A DNA stretch of 23,274 bases from positions 1 to 23,274 of the forward strand of contig CAZGRE010000022.1 of the NCBI GenBank assembly GCA_964528085.1. The letters are read 5' to 3'. The number at the start of each line of letters is the position of its first letter. Position 1 is the stretch's first letter. Positions 1-7,329 of the stretch are shown here, in pieces. Made by a program: the position numbers and the translations under genes. This DNA is from B2-G16 sp964528085 (lineage in GTDB: Bacteria; Bipolaricaulota; Bipolaricaulia; UBA7950; UBA9294). The notes under the pieces were generated by a model. That model was not told the DNA's origin and ran no database searches. It worked only from the letters and a program-made list of their open reading frames with translations.

Positions 1-10
1 ATTCGGTCAT
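1..10 (-). CDS. Possible 5' end of a minus-strand gene running off the window
   Basis: The complement of positions 8-10 is an ATG followed by two sense codons (Thr, Glu) before the window ends. It is preceded by a purine-rich GGATGGAGGG at 11-20 that could serve as a ribosome binding site. It lies downstream of the 222-aa secreted protein on the same strand, so it could be the next gene of a transcription unit. Only three codons are visible, so nothing can be said about the product. Confidence 0.25.
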
Positions 11-65
11 CCCTCCATCCTTTATGGTAGAGGGTCGGTTTCCCCGCTGCAAGCCTCCATCGCTC

Positions 66-734
66 CTAGCTCGATCCCGTGCCGGTCGAGACGAAGTAGA
101 TCAGGCCGAGGAGCGCAGCGACTCCGATAAGGCCGAGCCACCACGGGAGCTCTGAGCTTGTTTCAGGGGGAGGAAGGATAGGGTGGATCGTGTTCCAGAT
201 CGGGGTTTCATCGGACGGGGAGGGGTTTGTGATCGTACACGACGCGCAGCCCTCTTCAGCGGTTGAACCTATCGAGATGACATTCGGCATCTTCAGGTAA
301 CGATCCCCGAGCCAGACCCGCGGTGCGGGATGGAGCGGGTTTCCGTTCAGCGCGATCGCCCGGATCGATGAGATCGGGATCAGAAGGTCCCCTCCGTCCG
401 TTCCCTTCAGCCTTATCTCCTCGTCGATCCCGGAGAAGGCCGAGAACGGCCCGATCATGGTCTGATCCTCCGCCTCGATCACGATCCGGGGGAAATCGAC
501 CGTTATCTGGAGGATCGATGAAGCAGGGACGTCGAACTGCGTCGCCGGTCCGATGAGAACGGCGCTACCCGGGTCGATAAGCCGGATCTTCCCCCCGATC
601 CCGGATATCGACCCCTCAGCGACCGATCCGGTGTTCGTCAGGATGCGGGCTGGGATAGCCGAAGCCATAGGTGAAATCATAAGAAGGGAAAGTAGAATGA
701 TAAGGTACGTACTCCGACCCGCTCTCTGGTCCAT
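66..734 (-). CDS. Secreted protein with C-terminal membrane anchor, unknown function
   Basis: I do not recognise a family. The 222-aa product has a hydrophobic signal peptide (about residues 9-26, likely cut after ASA). A beta-rich middle follows, then a Pro/Ser-rich linker (170-195) and a second hydrophobic helix (about 198-216) with a short polar tail. This suggests a protein exported across the inner membrane and held there by its C-terminus. The middle seems to hold two related units: an IRL segment followed by hydrophobic strands ending in PASSILQI (70-77), and again IRL (107-109) ending in PISSIRAI (120-127). A CASC pair sits at 163-166. The start has an excellent GGAGG eight bases upstream and a TTGACA/TATTGT promoter. 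No homology-based function is claimed. Confidence 0.8.
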   Translation of the reverse strand: MDQRAGRSTYLIILLSLLMISPMASAIPARILTNTGSVAEGSISGIGGKIRLIDPGSAVLIGPATQFDVPASSILQITVDFPRIVIEAEDQTMIGPFSAFSGIDEEIRLKGTDGGDLLIPISSIRAIALNGNPLHPAPRVWLGDRYLKMPNVISIGSTAEEGCASCTITNPSPSDETPIWNTIHPILPPPETSSELPWWLGLIGVAALLGLIYFVSTGTGSS

Positions 735-770
735 CCTCCTTACCTCCGGAGGCGAGGTATCGCCCGAAGC

Positions 771-800
771 ACAATAGCGTTAAGGTCGTGCATCTGTCAA
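771..800 (-). promoter_or_regulatory. Sigma-70-type promoter of the 222-aa protein gene
   Basis: On the minus strand a perfect TTGACA (complement of 795-800) is followed after 18 bases by TATTGT (complement of 771-776). Transcription would begin near 764, giving a leader of about 30 nt that carries the GGAGG before the ATG at 734. Confidence 0.65.
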
Positions 801-830
801 GCGGGACGGTTTCCCCGGTCTGTGATCTTC

Positions 831-863
831 CCCTCACCCCGACCCTCTCCCCAAGGGAGAGGG
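831..863. repeat. Interspersed palindromic repeat, copy 1
   Basis: A C-rich arm CCCTCTCCC (843-851) is followed by CAA and its exact complement GGGAGAGGG (855-863), a perfect 9-bp hairpin. It is preceded by CCCTCACCCCGA. The 20-base C-rich arm (832-851) matches the complement of the right arm of the second copy near 5517-5536 at 18 of 20 positions by eye. This resembles the CCCTCACCCTAACCCTCTCCC-type dispersed palindromes seen in many high-GC bacterial genomes. Confidence 0.6.
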
Positions 864-1165
864 AGTGTATTCCTATTCAAAGGGGAAGGGGGTGTCACAC
901 AGGAGGGTGAAAGGCCATCGGGGTGTGCGGTTCATCACGGACAGGTGTCTTTCTCTAATCGGACGCGATGGTGTTCCTTCACCTCCCTGAAATCCTATCC
1001 TTGACGTACGCCGACGTTGCAGCGTAGTCTGACTGATAAAACGATGACCTTAGGGGGTGATCCACCAGGTGGAACGTCCGGAGACCGCAGCTCAGCGGTC
1101 TGGATGTGGCCGACGCGGGGTGAGAGAAAAGCGGCGGATGAACGTCCGGCTCGTTCAGATCCGGC
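864..1165. other. Non-coding stretch between the first repeat and the surface-protein promoter
   Basis: I see no convincing gene here. The short open frames lack good ribosome binding sites and recognisable sequence. A G-rich segment (881-893) may be a decayed continuation of the palindromic repeat. A TTGACG at 1001-1006 lacks a good -10 element at the right distance. Together with the flanking repeat, promoter and leader it makes up the roughly 700 bp gap between the 222-aa protein gene and the large surface-protein gene. Confidence 0.5.
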
Positions 1166-1195
1166 TTGACATGGGTCATCATCGTGTGCTAAGAT
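1166..1195 (+). promoter_or_regulatory. Strong extended -10 promoter for the surface-protein gene
   Basis: A perfect TTGACA (1166-1171) is followed after 18 bases by TAAGAT (1190-1195), with a TG at 1187-1188 placed as in an extended -10 element. The predicted start near 1202 leaves an untranslated leader of about 235 nt before the chosen TTG start at 1438. The leader includes a small CGGGG/CCCCG hairpin around 1369-1383. Confidence 0.6.
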
Positions 1196-1437
1196 CCTCA
1201 GAACTTGGCGAAGATGGGGTGGGTTCTATATCCTTTGGTGATTGAGAGAAGGGAGCAAGCGCTCGAAGCGTTTGCCGTGGAAGGTGGAAGTAAGATTTGG
1301 GTTTTGATGAGGGAGGTGGTACGATCTTTAAAGCCGTGTATGTCCCTATGCGTGCGAAAGGAGTTAAGCGGGGGTTGACCCCGATGAAAAAGATGCAGGC
1401 ACAAGCGAAATCTTTGACTCGCAAAGGAGGTACGACG

Positions 1438-4392
1438 TTGAAAAAGAGACTAGTGGTCTTGGGTGTCGTGGCGATATTTGTCATGGCGCTCTTCGCCCTG
1501 TCTGCCGTGGCGTCGGAGGCGCAGCTTTACTTCTCGTCCGACAGCAACGGCCAGAGCCGGGTGACGAACATCCAAGAGGGTGATGAGGTGTGGATCGTCG
1601 TGATCGACAACGACAAGAACATCGATTGCGACGTCCGCGACAAGTTCTGGGCGGATGTGAAGATCATGGACCCGAAGACCGGCGCGTACATCATCTGGGA
1701 TTCGGGCGGCTACAAAGGCGTGAACGTCCATGATAATGACAAAAACGCCCTAAATTATGACTACTTTGAGGAGACGGGTGCTGATACCGGGGTCTTCGTC
1801 TCCATTCGACAGTTCCAGATCGGAACGCGTGAGAAGTACGCGACCGGGAATCACACGCTCGGTAAGTACGTGTACTTCACCCACGTCGTCGACGATGACG
1901 CGAAGGACTTCCAGTGGGGTGACTTCATCTATGATAGCCCTCCTGCGAACAACAACGCTGCCGGCGACGATCGGGGGTACTTCCAGTACGATGGTAGCAA
2001 GTGGGTGTTCAAAGACTTCGCGACCAACGTCCTAACGTGCATGAAGCAATCGCCGACGGCGCTGCCGCACTGCGACGAGCTGGATGAGGGAAGCTACCTT
2101 ATCGGCCGATTCGAGAACATGGACACCCTTGTTGGGATGTACCAAGATCCGAAGGATGATAAGGATATCGCCGTCGGGATGATGAAGATCATCGACACCG
2201 AGGCGACGATCTCCTGGGATCAGGAGATCTACAAGGACGAGAACGGTGCGGCGAAGGTGATAATCGTCGATCCGGACGAGAACCTGAACTGCAACAAGGT
2301 CGAATACGTCCCGTTCTTCGTGCTTGTCAACCCGGGTTCCTGGAACCAGACCGCTAGCGCCACTGTCAACAGCTTCTGCGCGTTGAAGTGGAAGGGCGGA
2401 CTTGACAAAACTGGGGCGGCGAAGGATCAGATTCGCTGGTTCAACATCTACGAAGATCGCTACATCTGGTATCCGTCTCAGTCGGATAGCGCCACGCTTT
2501 ACAAGACGCTGTTTGACGTGAAGGATAACGTAACGAAGGTTGTCTTCTTCGCCAAGGAGACCGGCGTCAGCACGGGGGTGTTCGAGTACAACTTCAACTC
2601 GATCCGAGCTGATCTCGGGTTCAACTCCCTGAACGTGCACGACGTCCTCGTCGCATACTACCTCGACCCGAACGACTTTGACGACTTCAAGCTCGCCACG
2701 GCGTACATCGAGGAGCACCAGCATTCGATCACCTCGTTCACCGATTCGGCGCGGACGGACAAGGAGGTCTATTGGATCGGCCGCGACCCGGTCTACGTCC
2801 AGGTGATCGATGCGAACGCGAACGTCGATCCGTGTTGCCCTGAGCAGGTAGTGGTTCACATCTGCGATCCGCACGGTGAGGACGATGCTGAATGGATCGT
2901 CCTTGACGAGACGAGCTCGAACTCGCCTGTCTTCTTCTCGAACGCGGGCATGAGGCTTCTCCCCGTTTGGGATGCACTCGGCGTCGGGCTTGCGGGGATG
3001 AACGGCGGCTACCAGCTCCGGCTGGATAACTGGCAGCTTGAGGTGTTCAACGAGGATGATGTGTATGCGCGTTACAACGATGTGTACTACACGCAGGCCT
3101 CGATGAACGGACTCGGCGACCAGAGTATGGCTACCGCGTTCCCGCCGCAGATCAGGCAGGTGCGGGTCTTCAACGACGTCTCGTTCGATACGATGTCGAT
3201 CGCTGACACGCAGGTCTACAACGGCTCTAGCACGCAGATGTACTTCCTCGACCGTCAGGGGAACCGCGTCAGCGGGTACGTGAACTCCGATTGTGTATTC
3301 ATCGAGGTGATCGACCCTGACCAGGATGAGGATCAGTACCGCCGCGAGCGGATCGATGGGTTCTGGGACGGCGGTCAAAACGTCCCGTTCGGTCCGGTGG
3401 CGACTGAAGAGTTCAAGTGTGGAAACGAGCCGTACGACGAGCATCGCTGTGTGAATGACCTTCTCGGTCGGGTTAACATCTTCAACGACAACCCGGCCAC
3501 CAGTCTGCCGCACTACTACGATGCTCAACACCAGGTTGCGCATGCCGGTTGGGCGAAGGTCTACGTCCTCAACCCGCGCAGCGGGCACTGGGCGGCGGTC
3601 GACCTGCTCGAGACGGGTGTGGCCACTGGCGACTTCGTCAGCGTGATCTGCATCGACCTGACGAGCGTCTACTCTGAGTGCACCCCGACGCTCGACGTCC
3701 TCCCTGGCGACACGATCATCGCTGTGTACCAGGATCCGAGCAACCACAGTGACTCGGCGTGGATCTCGATCAAGGTCGGGATCGGCGGTGGGGCTACGCC
3801 TCCGAGCCAGCAGTCGACGACGATGTTTGTCGATGCTGAGGGCAACGAGGTAACGAGCTACACGGACGCCGATCTTGTGTACGTGAAGGTGATCGATCCT
3901 TCGCACGCCGGGGCTGTGCTGCTGGCGAACGCGGTTGAGATCGGTGGTGTGAGCTACGATCTGACGCCGCTTGCCGGTGCAACGGATGAGTTCATCACGG
4001 ATGGGCTTGACCTTGGGCTTGCGGCGGGCGACACGATCACGGCTACGTACACGGACCCGACCGACCCGACGGACACGAGCAGTGACACGATAACGATCAT
4101 CGCGAGTGCGCTTGACGTGGAGCGGTTCTACGCAGGGCCGAGCCCGTTCAGCGACACGACGACGTTCGGATATATCGGAAGCGGTATCGCGTCTGACATG
4201 TCGGTTGAGGTACGCGACGCGTCTGGTCATGTGGTATGGAGCCAGGAGCTGGCGAACGTAACTGAGATCGTCTGGGATGGTACGGACGAGACCGGCGCGC
4301 TGCTGGCGAACGGCCCGTACATGTACATGATCACAGCGACGGATGGGACGAACACCTTCACCGGCGACGGCTGGGTGTTCATCGATCGATAA
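1438..4392 (+). CDS. Large secreted surface protein: five Asp-rich repeats plus FlgD/T9SS-type-A-like C-terminus
   Basis: The start is TTG at 1438, because AAAGGAGG (1423-1430) lies seven bases upstream and the frame then opens with a clean signal peptide (KKRL, hydrophobic to about 25, cut near AVA or SEA). The frame stays open further upstream without a binding site. The 984-aa acidic product has five divergent modules. Each begins with a VID-x-D-type strand (about 55, 277, 456, 624, 818). Most then carry an ETGxxTGxF motif (112-120, 374-382, 491-499 degenerate, 725-733). Several also have a GDTxxAxYxDP motif (near 229, 402, 757, 864). Residues 893-984 look like the FlgD Ig-like/T9SS type-A-like sorting domain: a GPSPF-type opening, a VWDGTDETG core and a YMYMI strand. 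ETG-TGVF repeats recall S-layer-like surface proteins. A surface-layer or cell-envelope role is inferred; no enzyme motif is seen. Confidence 0.85.
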   Translation: MKKRLVVLGVVAIFVMALFALSAVASEAQLYFSSDSNGQSRVTNIQEGDEVWIVVIDNDKNIDCDVRDKFWADVKIMDPKTGAYIIWDSGGYKGVNVHDNDKNALNYDYFEETGADTGVFVSIRQFQIGTREKYATGNHTLGKYVYFTHVVDDDAKDFQWGDFIYDSPPANNNAAGDDRGYFQYDGSKWVFKDFATNVLTCMKQSPTALPHCDELDEGSYLIGRFENMDTLVGMYQDPKDDKDIAVGMMKIIDTEATISWDQEIYKDENGAAKVIIVDPDENLNCNKVEYVPFFVLVNPGSWNQTASATVNSFCALKWKGGLDKTGAAKDQIRWFNIYEDRYIWYPSQSDSATLYKTLFDVKDNVTKVVFFAKETGVSTGVFEYNFNSIRADLGFNSLNVHDVLVAYYLDPNDFDDFKLATAYIEEHQHSITSFTDSARTDKEVYWIGRDPVYVQVIDANANVDPCCPEQVVVHICDPHGEDDAEWIVLDETSSNSPVFFSNAGMRLLPVWDALGVGLAGMNGGYQLRLDNWQLEVFNEDDVYARYNDVYYTQASMNGLGDQSMATAFPPQIRQVRVFNDVSFDTMSIADTQVYNGSSTQMYFLDRQGNRVSGYVNSDCVFIEVIDPDQDEDQYRRERIDGFWDGGQNVPFGPVATEEFKCGNEPYDEHRCVNDLLGRVNIFNDNPATSLPHYYDAQHQVAHAGWAKVYVLNPRSGHWAAVDLLETGVATGDFVSVICIDLTSVYSECTPTLDVLPGDTIIAVYQDPSNHSDSAWISIKVGIGGGATPPSQQSTTMFVDAEGNEVTSYTDADLVYVKVIDPSHAGAVLLANAVEIGGVSYDLTPLAGATDEFITDGLDLGLAAGDTITATYTDPTDPTDTSSDTITIIASALDVERFYAGPSPFSDTTTFGYIGSGIASDMSVEVRDASGHVVWSQELANVTEIVWDGTDETGALLANGPYMYMITATDGTNTFTGDGWVFIDR

Positions 4393-4407
4393 ACGCGAAC
4401 GGGGGGA

Positions 4408-4429
4408 GCCGGGGCCTTCGGGCCCCGGC
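4408..4429 (+). promoter_or_regulatory. Perfect 9-bp hairpin with UUCG tetraloop between two surface genes
   Basis: GCCGGGGCC (4408-4416), loop TTCG (4417-4420), GGCCCCGGC (4421-4429). The loop is closed by a C-G pair, the exceptionally stable cUUCGg form. No T-run follows, so it is not a standard intrinsic terminator. A 3' end stabiliser or processing barrier for the upstream message, or partial attenuation of the downstream gene, fits better. Confidence 0.7.
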
Positions 4430-4471
4430 GGCCCTCGGACTTAGACCCGATAGAAGGGGGTAAGAACGACG

Positions 4472-5428
4472 ATGAAAAGAGTGATGGTCGTAAGTCTAGC
4501 GCTCATCATGGTCCTGTCCGCGGTCGTGTTGGCCGATGGGATTGGGGCGTTCAGCGCGTTTAAGAGCGGTATTGGCGCGCGTGCTCTGGCCATGGGTGGG
4601 GCGTTTGTGGCTGTGGCTGATGATGCTACGGCTGTATGTTGGAACCCGGCGGGGTTGGCGCAGCTCAGTGACACGCGGCTTGCCGGGATGTCTACCGACC
4701 TGTTCGGGAAGGGGCTGACGCACCAGTACATCGGTGCTGTTACGACGTTTGCTAACCTTGGGGTTGGGCTGGCGTGGGAGCGTGCGTCTGTCAGCGGGCA
4801 GGTAGTCGACGGTGAAGGCGGGCTTGGCGAGGCGTTCACGTGGACGGAGCAGGCGATCATCGGATCGTTGGCTACGAACGTGATGGACGTAGCGATGGCC
4901 GGGGCGAACGTGAAGTACTACCTGGCCGACAACGGGATCGACGACTCGGCAAGCGGGTTTGGGTTCGACCTTGGGCTGCTCGTGAGCCTGGGCGACATGT
5001 TCGTCCTCGGTGTGAACGCGACGGACCTTGCCGGAAGCACGATTGCGTGGGACGGCGGAGCGACCGACGTCATCAGCGGTCTGTACAAGGCTGGGATGGC
5101 GATGAAGCTTGCCGACGACAAGCTGATCCTTGCCGCTGACGTTGACTTTGACGGTAGCGCGCTCGGTGACACGCACGTTGGCGTTGAGTTCAAGGTGATC
5201 AACGAGCTGGCGCTGCGTGGCGGGGTTGTGCTGACGGACAACTTCCAGAGCTACTACTTCACGGTCGGTGCTGGTATCAACGTAGCCGGTCTGTACGTTG
5301 ACGCTGCGTACGTGATCGACGAGCCTGTTGGCAACACGCTTGTGTTGTCGGCCGAGTTTTCGCTCGGCGGGCTGCTCGGTGGCGGCCAGGAAGAGGCGCC
5401 TGCCCCTGCGCCAGTGGGGACTGAGTAA
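4472..5428 (+). CDS. PorV/UPF0164-like outer-membrane beta-barrel protein
   Basis: The 318-aa product has a signal peptide (cut after VLA at about 21), then the hallmark segment at residues 35-62: GARALAMGG, AVADDATA and WNPAGLA. This is the N-terminal signature of the PorV/PorQ/UPF0164 outer-membrane group distantly related to FadL barrels. Alternating amphipathic strands follow to about residue 295, then a low-complexity Glu/Pro/Ala tail. It lies 79 bp after the FlgD-like-domain surface protein and is followed by a strong terminator, so the two look like one expression unit. In Bacteroidota, PorV shuttles type-9-secreted cargo. A similar role for the neighbour is an attractive inference, not shown. 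GGGGG eleven bases before the ATG is a loosely spaced binding site. Confidence 0.8.
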   Translation: MKRVMVVSLALIMVLSAVVLADGIGAFSAFKSGIGARALAMGGAFVAVADDATAVCWNPAGLAQLSDTRLAGMSTDLFGKGLTHQYIGAVTTFANLGVGLAWERASVSGQVVDGEGGLGEAFTWTEQAIIGSLATNVMDVAMAGANVKYYLADNGIDDSASGFGFDLGLLVSLGDMFVLGVNATDLAGSTIAWDGGATDVISGLYKAGMAMKLADDKLILAADVDFDGSALGDTHVGVEFKVINELALRGGVVLTDNFQSYYFTVGAGINVAGLYVDAAYVIDEPVGNTLVLSAEFSLGGLLGGGQEEAPAPAPVGTE

Positions 5429-5455
5429 GTCGAGTTAACGGATTTCCGCTTGTGA

Positions 5456-5493
5456 CCGGGCGGGGGTTGAACCCCTCGCCCGGTTTTCTTTTT
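5456..5493 (+). terminator. Rho-independent terminator
   Basis: CCGGGCG plus GGGGTT pairs with AACCCC plus CGCCCGG (5456-5483, one bulged T at 5476) and is followed by TTTTCTTTTT (5484-5493). It sits 27 bp after the stop of the PorV-like gene. It is the clearest intrinsic terminator in the window. Confidence 0.85.
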
Positions 5494-5536
5494 CCTTCAC
5501 CCCGCCTTCTCCCTCAGGGAGAGGGTTAGGGTGAGG
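5494..5536. repeat. Interspersed palindromic repeat, copy 2
   Basis: An imperfect inverted repeat: a C-rich left arm from 5494 to 5513, loop TCA (5514-5516) and a G-rich right arm ending GGGTGAGG (5529-5536). The inner TCTCCC/GGGAGA stem is perfect. The right arm is nearly the complement of the left arm of copy 1 at 831. It starts immediately after the T-run of the terminator. Confidence 0.6.
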
Positions 5537-5599
5537 AAGACAGAACCGGTGTCTCCTCAGCGAAGGACAGCCGTCGTTTGTTAGAGTATCCGATACGTA

Positions 5600-5629
5600 T
5601 TGACTGATCCCCCCATTTGAGGCTACCTT
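5600..5629 (+). promoter_or_regulatory. Possible promoter for the PKD lipoprotein pair
   Basis: TTGACT (5600-5605) is followed after 18 bases by TACCTT (5624-5629). The -35 is good and the -10 mediocre. It is the best candidate between the preceding terminator and the next start, with a predicted leader of about 45 nt. Confidence 0.4.
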
Positions 5630-5679
5630 ATTTGCTGGAGGTCTGTAATTATAGTGGGAGCGATCGAAGGAGGCCCAAG

Positions 5680-7245
5680 GTGAAACGTGGAGCGAAACGG
5701 GTGTCGAGTTTTCGATTTGTAGCCGTCTTTCTTATATTGGCCATCGGGCTTTTGCTGGGGGCGGCGAAGTGCACGCTGTTCAACGATCCGCCGCAGGCGG
5801 CGTTCACGATCGGGCCGAGCACGGCCGGCCAGGCTCCGTTCGAGGTGACCTTGAGCGCTGCCCTTTCATCCGATCCGGACGGGGACATCGAGACTTATGC
5901 TTGGGACTTCGGAGACGGTACCTCGGGCGCCGGGCTTTCCGTCTCTCATACCTATACGGAGGCGGGGACGTACACGATCACGCTTGTCGTGACCGACTCC
6001 GCCGGTCAGACCGACAGGACCTCGAAGACGGTCTACGTGACACCCCCTGAGCCGCCCGGTCCGACGGCGAGCTTCACCGCAACGCCGGGTTCCGGGACCT
6101 CCCCTCTGTCCGTCAGATTCGATGCCTCTGCCTCCACGTACACCTCCTATCCGCTCACCTATACATGGGACTTCGGTGACGGCGGAAGTGGAAGCGGCGT
6201 GATAGTGAGCCATCTCTACATCGGAGCGGGGACGTACACGGTCACGCTGATCGTGAGAGGGCCGGACGGCAAAGAAGGTACGGCGACCGGGACGGTCACA
6301 GTAAGTGCACCTGGAGAGACGACACCCGCCAACAACCCGAGTGCGCGGTTCGACATAGTCGGAAGCAGCGTCGGTGTCGCCCCCTTCCAGGCGGAGTTCG
6401 ATCCGTCTGACTCCGAGGCAGCGGCGGGGCGGGTTCTTGCGCTCTTCGTCTGGACGTTCGGGGACGGCTCTTCAGCCTCTGACGTGAACGCCGCGAACAA
6501 GACGCATGTCTATCTGACAGACGAGTCGCAAGAGGTCTTCTCTGTGATGCTTGCCGTCTATGACAATGAGAACGACTCCGACTCGATCACCAAGACGGTC
6601 AAGGCGTACAACCACCAACCCGTCGCTGGCTTCGAGATCGGCAACCCCCCGGGCGGTGACGGCGGAGCAGGACTCGTCCAGTATGTTGACCCGGCCGAGC
6701 CGGCCAACGACTATGACGAGGACGATCCCGATCACCAGGATGAGTGGGTTCCCGACGACGTCGTCTACGGAAACCTCGGCGATCTGCAGACCGTTTCGGT
6801 CGTAATCCGCTCGATGAAGATCCCGGATGATGATTGGTTCAAACTAGACGGGACCAAGGATCAGGACGAACTCAAGCTGGCTGACGGTACACCTGCGACC
6901 TCATCAGCTACACCCGACAAGCCAACCGACTACGCCGACCACAATTTTTCCTACGATCCGGAAGGACAGAAGTGGACAGGTGACAACTGGCCGGACTGGT
7001 TCCCGAATCAGGGATGGGGGATCCGGTATCTCGACGTCACCTGGGGCGACGGGACGGGTATTGAACGGTTTGACTACAACGCCGCTGGGGACACCGTCAT
7101 GTACCACGTCTACAACTTCACCGGGGACGCGGATGACTTCACGATCACCGTCACTGCGGTCGACTGGCTCGGTGCGGAATCGGAGCCGTTCTCACGGACG
7201 GTGTTCCTGAAGAAGGGAGCGGAGGAGAATCTGAGCGAAATCTGA
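5680..7245 (+). CDS. PKD-repeat envelope protein (three PKD domains plus an acidic split domain)
   Basis: GTG at 5680 is chosen because AAGGAGG (5668-5674) lies five bases upstream; a longer frame exists from 5617 without such a site. The 521-aa product has a basic N-terminus and a hydrophobic stretch (11-29) ending GAAKC, so Cys31 may be lipidated, though Lys before Cys is atypical for a lipobox. PKD domains lie at about 38-121, 128-209 and 221-309, marked by WDFGDG (75, 163) and WTFGDG (258). Residues 312-511 look like a fourth, degenerate PKD fold (TWGDGTG at 454-460) split by a long acidic, Asp/Pro-rich insertion (330-440). PKD domains are Ig-like folds used for surface protein-protein or carbohydrate contacts. 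No catalytic domain is attached. The next PKD gene follows after 84 bp. Confidence 0.85.
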   Translation: MKRGAKRVSSFRFVAVFLILAIGLLLGAAKCTLFNDPPQAAFTIGPSTAGQAPFEVTLSAALSSDPDGDIETYAWDFGDGTSGAGLSVSHTYTEAGTYTITLVVTDSAGQTDRTSKTVYVTPPEPPGPTASFTATPGSGTSPLSVRFDASASTYTSYPLTYTWDFGDGGSGSGVIVSHLYIGAGTYTVTLIVRGPDGKEGTATGTVTVSAPGETTPANNPSARFDIVGSSVGVAPFQAEFDPSDSEAAAGRVLALFVWTFGDGSSASDVNAANKTHVYLTDESQEVFSVMLAVYDNENDSDSITKTVKAYNHQPVAGFEIGNPPGGDGGAGLVQYVDPAEPANDYDEDDPDHQDEWVPDDVVYGNLGDLQTVSVVIRSMKIPDDDWFKLDGTKDQDELKLADGTPATSSATPDKPTDYADHNFSYDPEGQKWTGDNWPDWFPNQGWGIRYLDVTWGDGTGIERFDYNAAGDTVMYHVYNFTGDADDFTITVTAVDWLGAESEPFSRTVFLKKGAEENLSEI

Positions 7246-7329
7246 GTCGGGGCGGGGCCTACGAGCGCCTTTAAGTGTTGTTGCTGTGGCCGGGGCTCAG
7301 CAGACAGGGTGGAGCCGTGAAGGAGAACG

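Noticed and set aside
1057..1245. Short open frame (62 codons) in the long non-coding stretch
   Set aside because: No ribosome binding site or family, and it spans the predicted promoter of the surface-protein gene.
1297..1437. N-terminal extension of the surface protein from 1297 or 1384
   Set aside because: No suitable binding site before these starts, and it would bury the signal peptide behind a basic stretch of 18 to 47 residues. TTG at 1438 with AAAGGAGG fits better.
2032..4230. A 732-codon open frame on the minus strand inside the surface-protein gene
   Set aside because: Arg/Val/Asp-rich shadow translation with no signal, domain or binding site. The plus strand has signal peptide, repeats and a FlgD-like end.
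4408..4429. Hairpin as a rho-independent terminator
   Set aside because: No T-run follows the stem, and the next gene on the strand starts 43 bp later.
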